The notes under the pieces: model-generated
What the model was told of the DNA's origin: nothing
The model's database searches: none
Seen by the model: the letters and a program-made list of their open reading frames with translations, nothing else
Shown here: piece by piece, positions 1 to 12,215 of the stretch
Layout of the letters: every line of letters begins with the position of its first letter
Position numbering within the stretch: the stretch's first letter is position 1
Origin: Montifringilla adamsi
Lineage: Eukaryota > Chordata > Aves > Passeriformes > Passeridae
Assembly (NCBI GenBank): GCA_017590115.1
Contig: JAGGNK010008337.1
Location: 5,137,609 to 5,201,608 of the forward strand
Length of the DNA: 64,000 bases
Reading direction: 5' to 3'
Program-made: the position numbers and the translations under genes

Positions 1-240
1 GCGCTCGCAAATGAAGACGTCTGGGGGCTCTTCTGTAGTTTTATTTTACTCCCCCCGCCGCCTCCCCCATTCGTTTTTAATGTCCCGTGCCGCAATATCC
101 CCGGCGAGGTTTGAAAGACCTTGTGTGATAAAAGGAGCGTATAAAGGAGAGGAAGAACCCCACCCACCGGTGCGCGCCCGTCTAATGTTTTCATTCCCGG
201 GGAATAACATATCAAACAGCAATCGCTTTCAGTCATAAAG

Positions 241-930
241 GGAGGGGAACAAAAAATTACATGCCCTCAGTTGCCAAATTATTTTTTTGCCTTGACATCT
301 TAATTCTTAATCCTTGTGTGTGGTCAAATCAGCCTACTATAGACAACCAATCAAGCAATTATTCCTAAATTATATTTGCCCAGCTCACATTGATTGGTTA
401 TTCTTTTCTTATTGGGTAAGCTCATTAATTCCGAGCAGCTTGCTTATTATGCTTTCCACATCATTTTCCTTCGGAGCCTATCTACTCACACCAGCCTGCT
501 GATGTTTCAAGATGCCACGCAGAAAAAAAAGGCCGAGTGATCTATTGCATTGTCTCTTCCAGCAATTACAATTCACATTGCTGATTAACTTTGATGTGAA
601 AACTAATGAGATAAGGCAAGTTATCAAGGCGGACCTGATCGTCATCTCATTTATAGAGCATTTGCCATCAGTGAATGACAAAAACTAATGAAGATGTATC
701 TGACAGCAGGCTGAGCCGCGGCCGAATTTCGTTTCTCATCAGCGAGTGCTCTGCTTCGAACTCATCAGTCTATCTGAAACATGTGGAAATTAGCTTAATA
801 ATGAAAACACTTCATCCAAATAGACAAATGTTTACATTAAAACAGCTACGTGATAAATAGATGTTAAAGATTTTATGCCTTCTTGAGTCTAAACAATGGA
901 GCACAAAATATGTTCTCATATTCACTAAAT
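241..930. promoter_or_regulatory. Candidate conserved non-coding element cluster
   Basis: AT-rich, non-repetitive and without a credible frame. It is dense in homeodomain-like cores (TTAATTC, CAATTATT, CATTAATTCC, CTAATGA, CTTAATAATG) and CCAAT/ATTGG boxes, including a 9-base inverted pair AACCAATCA (345-353) and TGATTGGTT (391-399). This texture is typical of developmental enhancers in vertebrate gene deserts. Conservation itself cannot be seen from one sequence. Confidence 0.4.
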
Positions 931-1859
931 CATGCCCATAAAGCTCCCTCCCCACGTGCCGCTGCCGTACCTGCGGGCTCCCCTCTCTGTGGCTCACGGA
1001 GATTGCGGGGCTGCGGCTCCAGTGCTTCGGGCTCCAACTCAGGGATGCCCGTGCCAGGACTGGGCAGGGAGAGGGGGGCTGGCCCTGCCCACACCTGGGG
1101 CACACGGCTCCCAAAAGCAGCTTTTTTGGTGCTTTTTTTACTCAGAGGTGCTGAGCTGTACACTGACATTTACCCAGCGTAGAAAAGGGATCCGGTTGGC
1201 CCCCACAGAGTGGAAAGTACAGGCATAATTCATGCAAACACAGCAACGTTTCTTTCCTGAGCCGTCACCAAAAAGCCGCCTGCAGTATCAGTCTAGTTTA
1301 GAAATGTTGTGATAAAAGGGAGGCAGGCAGAGCTGCTCCCATTTTTAATATTGTGGCTTTGGTATCTTTATTTATGAGAGACTATTTCATATTTGTCGGG
1401 CACTATTTCACACGCTTCTGCTACGTCCAAACGTATCCCCAAGATGTTTTCGTATCTGGAACAAAATATTCCTCCACAATACTGGTATCAGAACAACACT
1501 GTTTTTAATAAAAAAGACAGGCATCTGCAAGGCAGAAGGGTGAAACTCTCCCTTCAAAAATTATTCTAAAAACTGCGATACTTCAATTAAAATAAAGAAT
1601 TGGTAAAATATTCTCTTCCTGTACCATGATATTTCCCTCTCCCTGAAAAATCTATACGGACAGGCTATAAAGCATTGCCTCCTCCAGGAAAAAACCCAAA
1701 CCCAAGCAGGTTATCCCCAGCGTAAGAGGAACTTTAAATTTGATTAAAAAAAAAAAAAAACACAATTATCCAAGTGGACTGGAGAGAAAAAAAAATTAAT
1801 AAAACAACCTAAAAAAAAAAGAGAACCTTTGCAGAAAAGGCACAGGATCTCCTATAAAT

Positions 1860-2254
1860 CCCGCGCAGCGATGGCTCCGTGCACACACGTGGAAAAGCCG
1901 GCTGGGCTGCCGGCGGGTCGGGCGCAGCCCCGAGGTGCCCCCAGCCCCTTCCCTCCGCCCGGCACTCACCGCGTCCCCTGGCTCGGCCGGGAGCACATCC
2001 CAGGGGCGGCCCCGAGCTGCCCCGGCCCCGGGCTGCCCCGGCATTGTGCGGCGCAGATTAGCCCGCACAAAGGGCCCGCATCCCGGCTAAGTTAAAAGAA
2101 AAGCCTGCTAGGAAGAGCCGGCGACAAATTACTACTTCAGCGCTGGATTAAATGTAAAAGCCCTTCACAGAGCTGCAGATAAATCCTGCGCGCTGGAAGG
2201 AACCATAAAAGTACTTGCTCAAGAGCTACAGGCACAAGTGGAAAATTGACCCCA

Positions 2255-2291
<37 letters not shown>

Positions 2292-2440
2292 TAGCCGAAG
2301 TTTATAAAATTTCTGCCGACGCGGGGAGAGGGTCTCGGCAGCGCGGCGCTCCCGGCTGCCGCGGCCGGGCACCGGAGCTGGACACGTCTGCGGCCACCGG
2401 AGCGAGCATTCCGTGAAATCCCAGCAAGGTTTGCTTGGTG
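1860..2440. promoter_or_regulatory. Distal CpG-rich segment (orphan CpG island candidate)
   Basis: CpGs and G+C are strongly raised in two blocks (about 1,860-2,080 and 2,315-2,420), split by an AT-rich stretch and a poly-T tract. No exon or credible start of a gene is attached. It could be the promoter of an unannotated non-coding RNA or a poised enhancer. Confidence 0.45.
2259..2287. repeat. Poly-T tract (29 T)
   Basis: Uninterrupted run of T. No adjacent transposon end is recognised. Confidence 0.95.
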
Positions 2441-2495
2441 CCTCGGAGGGCTTTTGCTTTGTGTGTCTCTTGTTTGTTTGATTTGCGTTTTGTCA

Positions 2496-2693
2496 GGTTT
2501 TTGGTCGGGTTTTGTTTGTTTGGGTATTTTTTTTTTCCCCCTTTTCCCCCCCTTTTCTTTTACCCAGCTAACGAAGCAGAATGGTTTCGCTTCCACCCGG
2601 GTTTTTGGTCGGGTTTTGTTTGTTTGGGTTTTTTTTTTTCCCCCCCTTTTCTTTTACCCAGCTAACGAAGCAGAATGGTTTCGCTTCCACCCC
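2496..2693. repeat. Direct tandem duplication, 104-bp period
   Basis: GGTTTTTGGTCGGGTTTTG at 2,496 recurs at 2,600. Both copies run through a T/C tract into ACCCAGCTAACGAAGCAGAA and TGGTTTCGCTTCCACCC. The copies differ mainly in homopolymer length, so the event is recent. Confidence 0.92.
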
Positions 2694-3464
2694 TCGCACA
2701 CCGAGCGGGAAAGCACTGCTCCCATCCTCACCTCCCTTTTCCCCGCGTTCCTCCCAAGCCTGCCCAGCACGGCCGGGATGCTCCGAGCGGGCAGGACGCC
2801 GCCGCCTCCCTCCGGTGCCTGACAACACGTGTCACCTGGGCACGGTTCTTCCCTCTCTGGCTGCACAGCCATTGTTTTACATTTCTGGAGTGCCAGCCCG
2901 GCCACGGCAGCGGCCCTGTTGGCCGCCCGGGTGTGTATCTACGTGTGCCCGCACGGAGGGACGGACGGCGAGAGGAATGCTGCTCCTCCCTCCCCCTCCC
3001 CGGCCTTTATCCCGGCCGCCTATTTTAATAAATAATTATAGGCAGCTAAAGGATTTGTTCATTCCAAAAGGTCTCCCCTTCACATTTTTCAGAGGTTCAG
3101 CTCAAGGAGACACCATGATAATAAGGCTGACTCGGGATCCCTACTCCACAATGTCATTATGAGCTACCATTTAAAATGGGAAAAAAAAAAAAAAATCTGT
3201 ATATACCTAAAAGCATTACAAGGTTAGTGTCTCAGCTTGGGCAATATTTAATGCTGCTGGGAAAGCAGCACTGCTGCTCTGAGGAGGAGGAAGAGGGAGA
3301 AAAAAAAAGCCACAACGAGAGAAAAAATCCTTTCTGAAACACAAGCCTAGAAAAAAGATGTTGGGAGAAAAAAGATGTTGGGAGCGAGCACGGAGATCAT
3401 TTGCATTTCCAATGACTAGGACTAATCCTCCGCTACCACGTTTATATTTTCTTATTACTTTTTT

Positions 3465-3466
<2 letters not shown>

Positions 3467-3501
<35 letters not shown>
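3467..3501. repeat. Poly-T tract (35 T)
   Basis: Uninterrupted run of T followed by a C run. It is the longest homopolymer in the window and its assembled length should be treated as approximate. Confidence 0.95.
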
Positions 3502-4099
3502 CCCCCCGCTTGTAGCTTTTCCTCCCGTCTCTGTTCCCAGCTCCTCAGCCCGTTATTGTCTGGCTCGGGGCTGGATCACCGGGGGCTGCTCCAGTCCCTC
3601 CACACTGCCCAGGCCCCAAGCTGGGAAAGCCTGGGTGCCTCACACACACACAGAAGAGCCTGGGTGACCCACCAAGGAGCTTCCCACTGTTAGGGTTTGT
3701 TAAGAAACATTTCTGGGGGCAAGGAAGGGCTTTTTGTCTGGTGCCTGGGGCATGGCGCAGGCAGAGAGCAGCCTCAGCAGTGTCCCATCCCCTCAGGATT
3801 CCTGTCACCCCACAAAAGTCGCCTTGGGCTGGCCTGGGACTGGCAGGGAGTGGAAAACAGACCAGCCTGAACCTCTCAGCAGAGAGACAGCACCCACCCG
3901 GGGGGCTGTTCCCAAAAACCCGCGCTCCCCGGGCAAGGAGCACGGTGTGATCCCCAAACCCCGCTCCAGAGGCTCTCAGCTCCGAGTATCGCCCAAAAAC
4001 GGGGCTGTGTCTCACCCCCAACTCACAGCCTCTGTCTCTGACGAGGAAATTGCACAACTAAATGCCTGCTCGAGACTAGCCACTAAACCGCTCCCACAG

Positions 4100-4850
4100 T
4101 ATTAGCCTAAAATTTGCTAATAGTGGCTCTTTCACATAAATTAAGTGATAATGAAAAAAAGCCTCCCTTTGAATTTATATATATTTCAGCAGAGAATAAT
4201 GTTTTATTTAAAATAGTTACAGCGTGCCTTTTGATTTGGAGTTTAAAGTAAATAATATTTGTACATCTAAAACATACTCAAGACAAATGAAAAGCCTCTA
4301 GATGCTTTTGTATGAGATGCTGAAGAGCTCTACAAACTTAAAAGCACAACCTCAATTAAGCCCATCTTCATCTGGAAAAAAAATTAGCAACTGAAAGCTG
4401 AATATATTAGATAATGCACACTTGCAGGAGAGCATTCTCTTAGCAAAAAATTCTTGATAACCAACCTAAAGCTGGCCTTCGAGTTGCTCGATGCTAATTT
4501 TGTTTGAAACTGTTTAACTAACTCTGAATAGATATCCATATTCAACAAAGACATAATTAATGGCAACCTTTTCTTCTGCTTAGAAGACATCATAACAAGC
4601 AGAAAAGTACAAAAAGATTTTTATAGTAACTAATTTAAGGACAAAGGGTTGACCTCTAGCATTTCATTAAATAAATGGAGCGAATGAAAGAAGAGTGACA
4701 GTATTCATCCTTGTTCAATTCAAGCAGCCAATTTCAAAATGCAAATCATAATCTGCAGATGTTGGAGCCTGATATATTTTTTTAAAATATCATTTATTCA
4801 ATTTAAGAACATCAGACATTTGAATTTTAAATAAATAAAAAAAAAAAAAA
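4100..4850. promoter_or_regulatory. Candidate conserved AT-rich element
   Basis: About 750 bases of complex AT-rich sequence between GC-rich flanks, with ATTA/TAAT cores, an octamer-like ATGCAAAT (about 4,739-4,746) and TCATTAAATAAATGG. The longest frames are short and of no family. Regulatory function is inferred. Confidence 0.35.
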
Positions 4851-4859
4851 CAACAAACC

Positions 4860-7555
4860 AAACCAATTCCCAGCTCCAGGTTTAGGCGCAGCGTGACTGT
4901 GCGCTCAGAGCCGGGGTCTGCCAGGGCTTTCCTCCCTCCCCACCTCCCCAGCCATTCATTTTAGATATTATTCTCCAAACCTTTTAATGGAGAAGTTCTG
5001 CTAAGCTGCACATTATTCCTGATTAGCACAGCTGGCCGGTGCTGCTGCCTCTGCAGCCGGGGATGACCGAGAGCAGCTCCAGTGGAGCCCGGCCACGGCT
5101 CCATCCTCCCTCCCCACCTGTGGGCACCCTGCTCCCGTGGCCAGGCCGTGTCCCACGAGGGATTCTCCCTGGATGTGCTGCCATGGGGCTGCTGTGGCAC
5201 GGGGAGAGGTGTCCTGGCTCTGGTCCCCATGGGCGGCAGAGCCCCAGAGCTCCTGCCCAGGGAGGTGACCAGAGCACAGATGGGGACAACACAGGAGGTG
5301 AGCTGACTGTGAATTTGGGAGCAGAACCCCAAATCTCCAGAGCCAGGTTTTCTTTCAGGTTTCAAGGGACAAGGTGCAGTGGGAAAGGAGGAGATTTTGG
5401 CTGGACCATGGATGATCTGCAATCCTTTAGCAGGGGAGGGATGAAGTCTCAGTCCAGCTTGGCACACACCTGTTCCACGGGGCTCTGGGGAAGCCAAACG
5501 TGTGCCAAGGCACAGGGGGGAGCCCGGGGGAGCAGCTCCAGGTCAGTGGGCATCACACACTGTGCTGAGTACAGACCCACAGGAGGGCTTCCTTCCTCAT
5601 TCCCTTCAATCCCCTGAGAGGGAAGGAAATTCACCTTTCTCCCCAGAGCAAAGGAAGCTCAGTAGTGACATTAAGGGACACTTTTAATGTGCCCAAGGGG
5701 ACCAAAGGATGCGTGGCCATGCCTGACACAACAGCAGCATGAGTTCTTCCCTTCCCATTTCTACACCAGCTCTGACAGCTGTTTCCAGGTTTGCAGGGAT
5801 AACCTGGAAACAGGGCCTGGCACTGCCGAGCCTGGACATGTGTGGGGTTTGGTTTCTCCCAGGAAATTGCTCTGGAAGTGCCAAGGAAATGGATGTTTGG
5901 AAGTGTTTTTGGAGAAGCATGAGATTTTAAAATTTATTTTGGGCATTGAAACACACAGAAGTTTCTGGCCTCACTGAACTGGGCTGTAGGGCACAGTGGA
6001 CGACACTGACATCTCCTCAGCGAGCAATTCCCTTCCTTCCTTAATAAATGGAAAAGATCCCACATTCCCACCAAAGGGCCCCTAGTTACCGCTAAGTTAC
6101 AGTAAAGCACAACCTCTGCAAAGGCATGTATATTAATTAAATTGCTGCTGATTAGGACCCATCAGAGTGCGCAGAGAGGGACTGAAATAAAAGCCCAGGA
6201 GCATCCCTGGGGAGAGGAGAGCAGCAGCTCAGCCTCACCCCGAGCAGAGCAGAGCCATTTCCGAGAGGCCAAGCCCAGTTTTGTCCCAAGCCCTTCCCAA
6301 AGGCCACGAGCCCGAGCCCATCCCGGCCCCAGTGGCGCTGGGCACGGGCAGGAGGAAGGGCAGGGCTTTGCCAGCCCTCCTACACAAACAGACCCTGCAG
6401 CTGTCGCAGGGCAAAATAAATGACTTCCGGAGGTTACGGAGAATAAATGAATCCATTCAGGCATGAGTGAAGGGGACATTGTTTTCCCCCTCGAAAAAAA
6501 AAAAAAATCCCTCCCCAACAACCTATATATTAAGGTATCAATGAACAACAAATTCATTCAGTTATGACACAGGAAATCTAAAGCAGAATGGGCTGCAAAA
6601 CAAACTCGATTTATCTGCGCCACACATGCAAGAGGAAAAAATGCCTCTTGTTGGCTGCTCTGCCAGGGCTAGGGCTCCTCTCGAGGATTCCAGCCACACA
6701 CAGAGTGTTTTCTGCCGGTGCTTTAGCGGTGGCTGCGAACTTCTGAGATTAAGATTGTTCCCTTAGGTTTATCCTCTTCAGGGACAACGAGTGCACAATA
6801 CGCCTTTGGAAAGCATTTAAAGCCAGGCTGCAGATGCACATAATCTCCATCCTCCTGCACCACAAACAGGAGATGTGGAGGTTTGGCGTTATTTTTGTTT
6901 TGTTTTGTTTTTTGGTGTTTTTTTTTGTTTTTTGGTTTTTTTTTTTTTTTTTTTTTTTTAAAGGAGAAGAATTACTCATTCAAAGAAAAACCGAGTTTTC
7001 ACTGTGGAAAGCTTCATTTTTATATTAGAAAAGAAGAGGCAAAAACTAAAACGCAGGTTTGAGCCAGACTTGATTTCTCAACACAAGGCAGTAGCTCCCT
7101 CCTCTCCCAGCTCTCAGCAGCAGCCCCGAGCCCACCCAGGGGACCCCATCTGCTCCACCACACGTCTGGGCACCAGGGGACACCCTGACCCCGGGAAGGA
7201 CAGAGGGACAGTGCCCTTCCTACCCTTGGCACCGCCACGGACCCATTTCCCTGAGCCCACTCCCCTTTGCTGTCCAGCACTACAAACCCGAAACGTGGCT
7301 GAGAAACAAAGCCCATCCTCCTCTTATTTCCGAAACATTTATGCTTAGCTGTTTTCCCCAAGTAACGTTAAAAAAAAAAAAAATCTCTTAAAAATGAGTG
7401 CAGCGGGTCAATCCTGCTGTAGAAATGGAATTGGTACCCAGCTGCAAGGAGCACTCGGCGTGCAGGGGAATAATCCAAAAGGTTTTAATTAGGCAAAGCA
7501 GCAATAAATGAAGGAATATGAGCTTGGATGAGAACACTCAAACGTATAAATAACC
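4860..7555. other. Intergenic, no gene seen
   Basis: Alternating GC-rich and AT-rich sequence. Frames up to 192 codons exist on both strands but are proline/glycine/arginine-rich shadows of GC-rich DNA with no recognisable domain. Confidence 0.6.
6936..6959. repeat. Poly-T tract (24 T)
   Basis: It follows a T/G-rich run (GTTTTGTTTTTTGG) from about 6,890. It could be a degraded retrotransposon tail on the minus strand, but nothing else supports that. Confidence 0.9.
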
Positions 7556-7559
7556 GGGA

Positions 7560-8180
7560 AAGGCGAGATACGGCGACGCTTGGAGGGGGAGATCCCCCTC
7601 CTGCCAGGGAGCCCCAAAACAAGGCAGGGCACAGCGTGCCCCCTCCCAGCCCCCGGGGGCTCTGCAGGAGCAGCATCCCGGGCGCAGCGGGGCGCATTAA
7701 TGCGGAGCACATCCCCGATCCCATGCGCACGGCCAGCAGCCCACCCCTTCCGTCAAGCCGGTGACTTCCTCCGCGTCCCGGACAGCTGCACGTCTGTCCG
7801 GCTGCGGCTGCCGAGCCCGTGCTGCCCGCGGTGCTCGGCTCCGGAGGGGTCCCCGACAAAGGCGGGATGCGCCGGGCGCGGGGCTCCCGGCCGCTCCTTA
7901 GGAAGCAAGTCACGCTCCCGCGACAACTGCTCCTCTGTGCCTGTTTGAACTGTCCCTCCCAATTAGCAGTAATAAGGGACTCTGTAAAGATGAGCAAACA
8001 CAGCGCATTCATTAGTCCCGGCGGCCCCCGCCCTCCCTGCTGGCAGCCCCGGGAGATCCCCAGGGCACCGCTCCCGAGGATGCCGAGCGCATCTCGCCCG
8101 GCCCCAGCGAGCGCCGGCAAAGGCAAATTAATGACGAGTCGCTCGAAGAGTTTGCCCGGAAATTATTTTATTCTGCCCAA
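7560..8180. promoter_or_regulatory. Distal CpG-rich segment with embedded AT-rich core
   Basis: CpG-dense sequence (about 7,660-8,140) surrounds an AT-rich core at 7,955-8,015 containing CAATTAGCAGTAATAAGGG and GCGCATTCATTAG, followed by AAATTAATGACGAG. CpG island plus homeodomain-type core is a known arrangement at developmental regulatory elements. No gene starts here that I can support. Confidence 0.45.
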
Positions 8181-8184
8181 GAAT

Positions 8185-10035
8185 TGATTACTCCCGGCCT
8201 GGAAATATGTCCAAATCAATACACCGAAGCTCAGGACAAAAAAAAGACATGCTCTAGCCCCATTTATTTATCCACTTTTTTGAGGAATGGCACATAATTT
8301 ACTGGGTCGGAATTGCTAAGCCTTTCCAGAGCGAGGACTAATGACCAGCTGTAGGAAAGCAATGCCTCCCATCCATCTCCCAGGCGAGTCACGAGTCCCC
8401 ACACGCCCGCTGGTGATGACCTTGGCAGTGGCCAAGACACCCACGGTGACAGAACGTGCCTGAGGCCATCATCAGGCAGATGGATACAGAAGTGAAACCT
8501 GTGGGTCGAGGCACTCACCAAAGGAAATGCTTTTAAACCTCCCCAAAAGGATGACTGGTGCCCAGGAGAGAGTCTCTGCACACCGTGTTCCTGCCCGGCC
8601 AGCTGGAAGCAGGCTGGAGCCACCAGCGATGCTCAATGTCCACCACAAACACTGGAACAGCTTGGGCAACACCTGCGGCCGGGCCTCAGCACTGCAGGAC
8701 AGTAACCTGCATTACCCAGGGCGTGTGCATTCAGCTCCCCAAAGCAAATGACACGAGGGACACCACGGGACAAGGACACTGAGCCCCAGGCCTGGGGGAG
8801 ATGGCAGCAAAGGCTCCCCGCGCGCCTTGCGGGTGACACGCGCCCGCCAGTGCGCCCCATTTGCCAACGCTCTGCATGCTCCACGGGGTCCTGCATTTTC
8901 CAGGGCATTAAACCCTATCCCCCCTCGGAAAGCTCGGTGGCAGCTGTCATGCTGCTCACGGGGGGTGGGCGGGAGGGCTCCTGCTGCACACCATCAGTGT
9001 CACTCCCGAGCTGTGGCAGGTGAAGGACGAGGTGGCCCCGGCGGCCCCAGGAGCTGCCAGCGCCAGCACTGAGGTGCAGCCACAGCAGCACATCTGCATG
9101 GACACTCACGGGGCCTCCCGTGCACTGCCACCCATGGAAAGGACGCTTCTGACTGTGTTAAAACAGGGGAACTCAAACCTTTCTGCTTGCTGTGAGCCCT
9201 TCAAGCAAACATCTTCATGTAAAACAGACGTGAAGCAGCAGAGCACTGCAAAAATCCAAATCCAGGGCTTGCTGGCTTCCCCTGGCAAACCCCTTCCTAC
9301 CCAGGCTGCTGCAGACATCTCTGAGGGCATTGTGTCCTCAGGCCTGGGCAGCCTTGGGCTGGCAGAGAATCCCCCTTGGCCCTATCTCACAGATGAGAGA
9401 TGCCAGGGCAGGAGAGGGAGCCTGAAGAAAGAGCAAAATGCAGCAGGGTTTGCAGCAAACCTTGCTGAACCCCAGCTCAGAGGCAGGGCAGGGAGAAGAG
9501 TGAGTTTGCACGCAGAGAGCCCAGCCACTCTCTGCCTGCCTGGCACTGCTGGCGAGCCCGAGCCCCCCAGCCTGAGCCCACGGCCAGGGGCTCTGGGCCA
9601 GCCGGGAGGGGTGGCTGCAGCCCACACCCTCCTTCAGCTGCACTTGGCTCTGCTCACCGAGGATTTTTCTAGACTGAAACACTGCTGCTCCCCCATTCAG
9701 AACGGGAACATCTGTGAAAAGGGATCATTCATAATAAACTTGTGAGTGCTGGGTAGGGGAAAAAAAAAAAATACTCATTCCGGAAAACAACACGGCCTTT
9801 ATTTTTTGGCGCGGCCGCCTGAGCTTGCAGCAGCCTGGTGGGTGGGGCAGGGAGGGCTGGGGGGCTCAGCTCATTCCCCTGCACCCCCAGCCTGCAGAGC
9901 TCCCCAGGCTCAGGCTGGTGCAGCGGGACAGGACAGCAGCACCGAGGGACACACGGCAGGGCCGGGGCCCCATTCCTTCGCTCGCCTCCCTCACAGCCCG
10001 ACAGGCACAAATCCCCCCGCGTGGCAGCAACACAA
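8185..10035. other. Intergenic, no gene seen
   Basis: GC-rich with a long frame of 241 codons at 9,020-9,745. It has no conserved domain, no codon pattern and a composition like the surrounding DNA. No repeat identified. Confidence 0.6.
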
Positions 10036-10039
10036 ATGA

Positions 10040-10340
10040 GTTTTATTGCTCAATAAAATATTTGAAACAAAATAAATGGTTTTGTCAAACACTATATCTC
10101 CTCAAATAATAATGCACCAGCTCACCAGGAAAAACAACCGACATTCATATTCTGTGGCAAAGGTTTATTTCGCCTCCCGGAGGAGAGGGGAACGGGCATC
10201 TCAATTCGGAATTCAGACACTGTATGGGAATACAGTAACTATAGTTCTCAGAGGGTTTGTGTAAATGCCAGCAAAACAAACCCCAAATCAAATTTATTAG
10301 CTGGTGGAGATCTCTAACAATCTTACACAGTGACTGATGA
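10040..10340. promoter_or_regulatory. Possible regulatory AT-rich island
   Basis: Complex AT-rich sequence between GC-rich flanks with AATAATAATGCA and AAATTTATTAGC cores. Weak evidence, from composition only. Confidence 0.25.
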
Positions 10341-11045
10341 AGCCGTCGGGGGATTCCTTTCAACATTTAGTGATTTAAAGCCCCTACAGAAACTTCATTG
10401 TCTGCTCCAAGACAGAAAGAGTTCCTCGGTATCCAGTGCTGCTCCGACAGCAGCACTGGGGTGGGTGATATTGCCAACGTGTGCTTTCTTTCATCTGGAA
10501 ACATTACTGGGAATCCTAACATCCTGTGGAGTCCCGTGGAGCACCATAAATGGAGGAAGCACAAATGAATTAAGAACTGCAGCCTGTGTCCTGAAAGGCC
10601 TGTCTGTATTTTGATGGCAAGGGTGGCATGTTCACTTCTGCCCTGAGCATCTTCCACAAACAACGTGGATGTCATTCCCTGTCACTCCCCACAAGGATCA
10701 GCCACTGGACACCCGCAGTCTGCTCGGTATGGACAGGGCAGAGCCGCAGGTTTTGGACACGGCCAGCTCCCACCAAAGCGCCGGCTGCCAGAACCGGGCT
10801 TGCTGTGCCACGGTGGGTCAGAGCTGCTCTCTGGGAAAGCACCAGGACTGGGAAAGCAGCCGGGCTCTGTCAGAACCCAGCACATCCCTCTGGGTGCCCC
10901 GGATGGCTCAAAATCCTGGCAGGGGCTTGGAGACCCTGGCAGGAAGCCAAAGACACTTGGGAATTCGATCTCAACCCATGGAGCAAATTACCAACTTTAT
11001 ACGAAGAATTACAAGTCACAAAAGTTTAAGTAGCCTTACAGTAGT

Positions 11046-11453
11046 TGTCACAGGGTGAAAGGTGGAATTGTGAAGAATTTTACTATGGGGGTCTAGGGGG
11101 ACAAGATGGAGGGATTTGGGCGTTGTCCTGTTCTTCTCCCTTTTTCATCCTAGCCTCCATCTTCTTGGTGATGGCAGCACTCCAGGATTGGTTTAGGGTA
11201 GAAAGTCACTGTCTAATATATGTGATAGGTATTGGGACATAACTGTAAATATCGAATAGGTAGTTTGTAGTATAAAAGACACCACCAGCCCGTGGGAGGG
11301 CAGCGTGCCTCAGACTGACCTGCAGAACAGACCTCGGCAGGCCAGACAGAAAATGTTTTAGATAAGAAATAATAAACAACCTTGAGAACGACAGCTGAAG
11401 GCTTCTGACTCCTTCTTCCACAGCTGGGCTGGGGAAAAGAGACTTTTAATACA
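11046..11453 (+). mobile_element. Solo LTR of an avian ERV
   Basis: The segment begins TGTCACAGGGTGAAAGG. It has a TATA box (TATAAAA, 11,271-11,277) and an AATAAA polyadenylation signal at 11,371-11,376 about 100 bases further on, the order expected within U3-R-U5. The right edge is set at ...TTAATACA and is uncertain. No clear target-site duplication was found. Confidence 0.65.
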
Positions 11454-11639
11454 TCTCGGGGTCAGCTTGACCAGAGGAGATCCCGAGAGGGCTCCACTTC
11501 AGGAGGGGCAATGCCCTTCCTGAGGATGCCTGAGGGGAGGAAGGTGAAGGTGAAGGCACCCGGAGCACCCACAGCAGGCCAGCTCCCACAGCACTGCTTT
11601 TAAAAGCAAACCCTGAAATGCACAGCTCTAATTGCCAGG

Positions 11640-12215
11640 TTTTTTGTCATGCACGCTCATCACTGGGTCATTTGCATTTTAGCTGCTAAAATATCAAGGG
11701 GATGTTACTTAATCAATCACGGCAGCTCACAAAGTCCTAAGTGAGAGAATATTTTTTGATTGTCTCAGCTTGTATCTAAACATCTCACAAACCCGCCAGC
11801 CAGTTCTTCATTTCAATTAGGGCAATGCTGATCGTTAGCTAACTAATAAGGACCAATTTTCTGTCACAACTATTTCCTAATTAAATTCAAAACAGAGATT
11901 TCTAACCCAGATGGTCAGCAATGCTACAGATTTGTTTAAATTTGGTATCACAGTAACAAACTACTAATTAGGGTTTGTAAATACGCCAATTCCCTCATGA
12001 CTTAGTTGTTAGTAATGCATACAACCGGTTTATTAAAGCACTAATTGTGTCTGGCTTTACTTGGGCCTAACACATAATCCACTTATCACATACTGGTACC
12101 AACTCATTTTGAAGGGATTATGAATGAAATCATAAATGAGGTCTCGCATCCCTTTCCCGGTATGCTTAATAAAGGTTTGGTGTCATATTTAGATGACATA
12201 TTTAGATTTGCTGCC
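11640..12215. promoter_or_regulatory. Candidate conserved non-coding element
   Basis: Rich in homeodomain-like cores (TAATTAGGGT, CTAATTAAATT, CTAACTAATAAGG). It includes a palindromic TGTCATATTTAGATGACA (12,181-12,198) whose CATATTTAGAT half is repeated 13 bases later. No coding potential. Function inferred from texture. Confidence 0.4.

Noticed and set aside
9020..9745. 241-codon + frame, the longest in the window
   Set aside because: No domain, no similarity I recognise, and composition equal to local DNA; no splice or promoter context.
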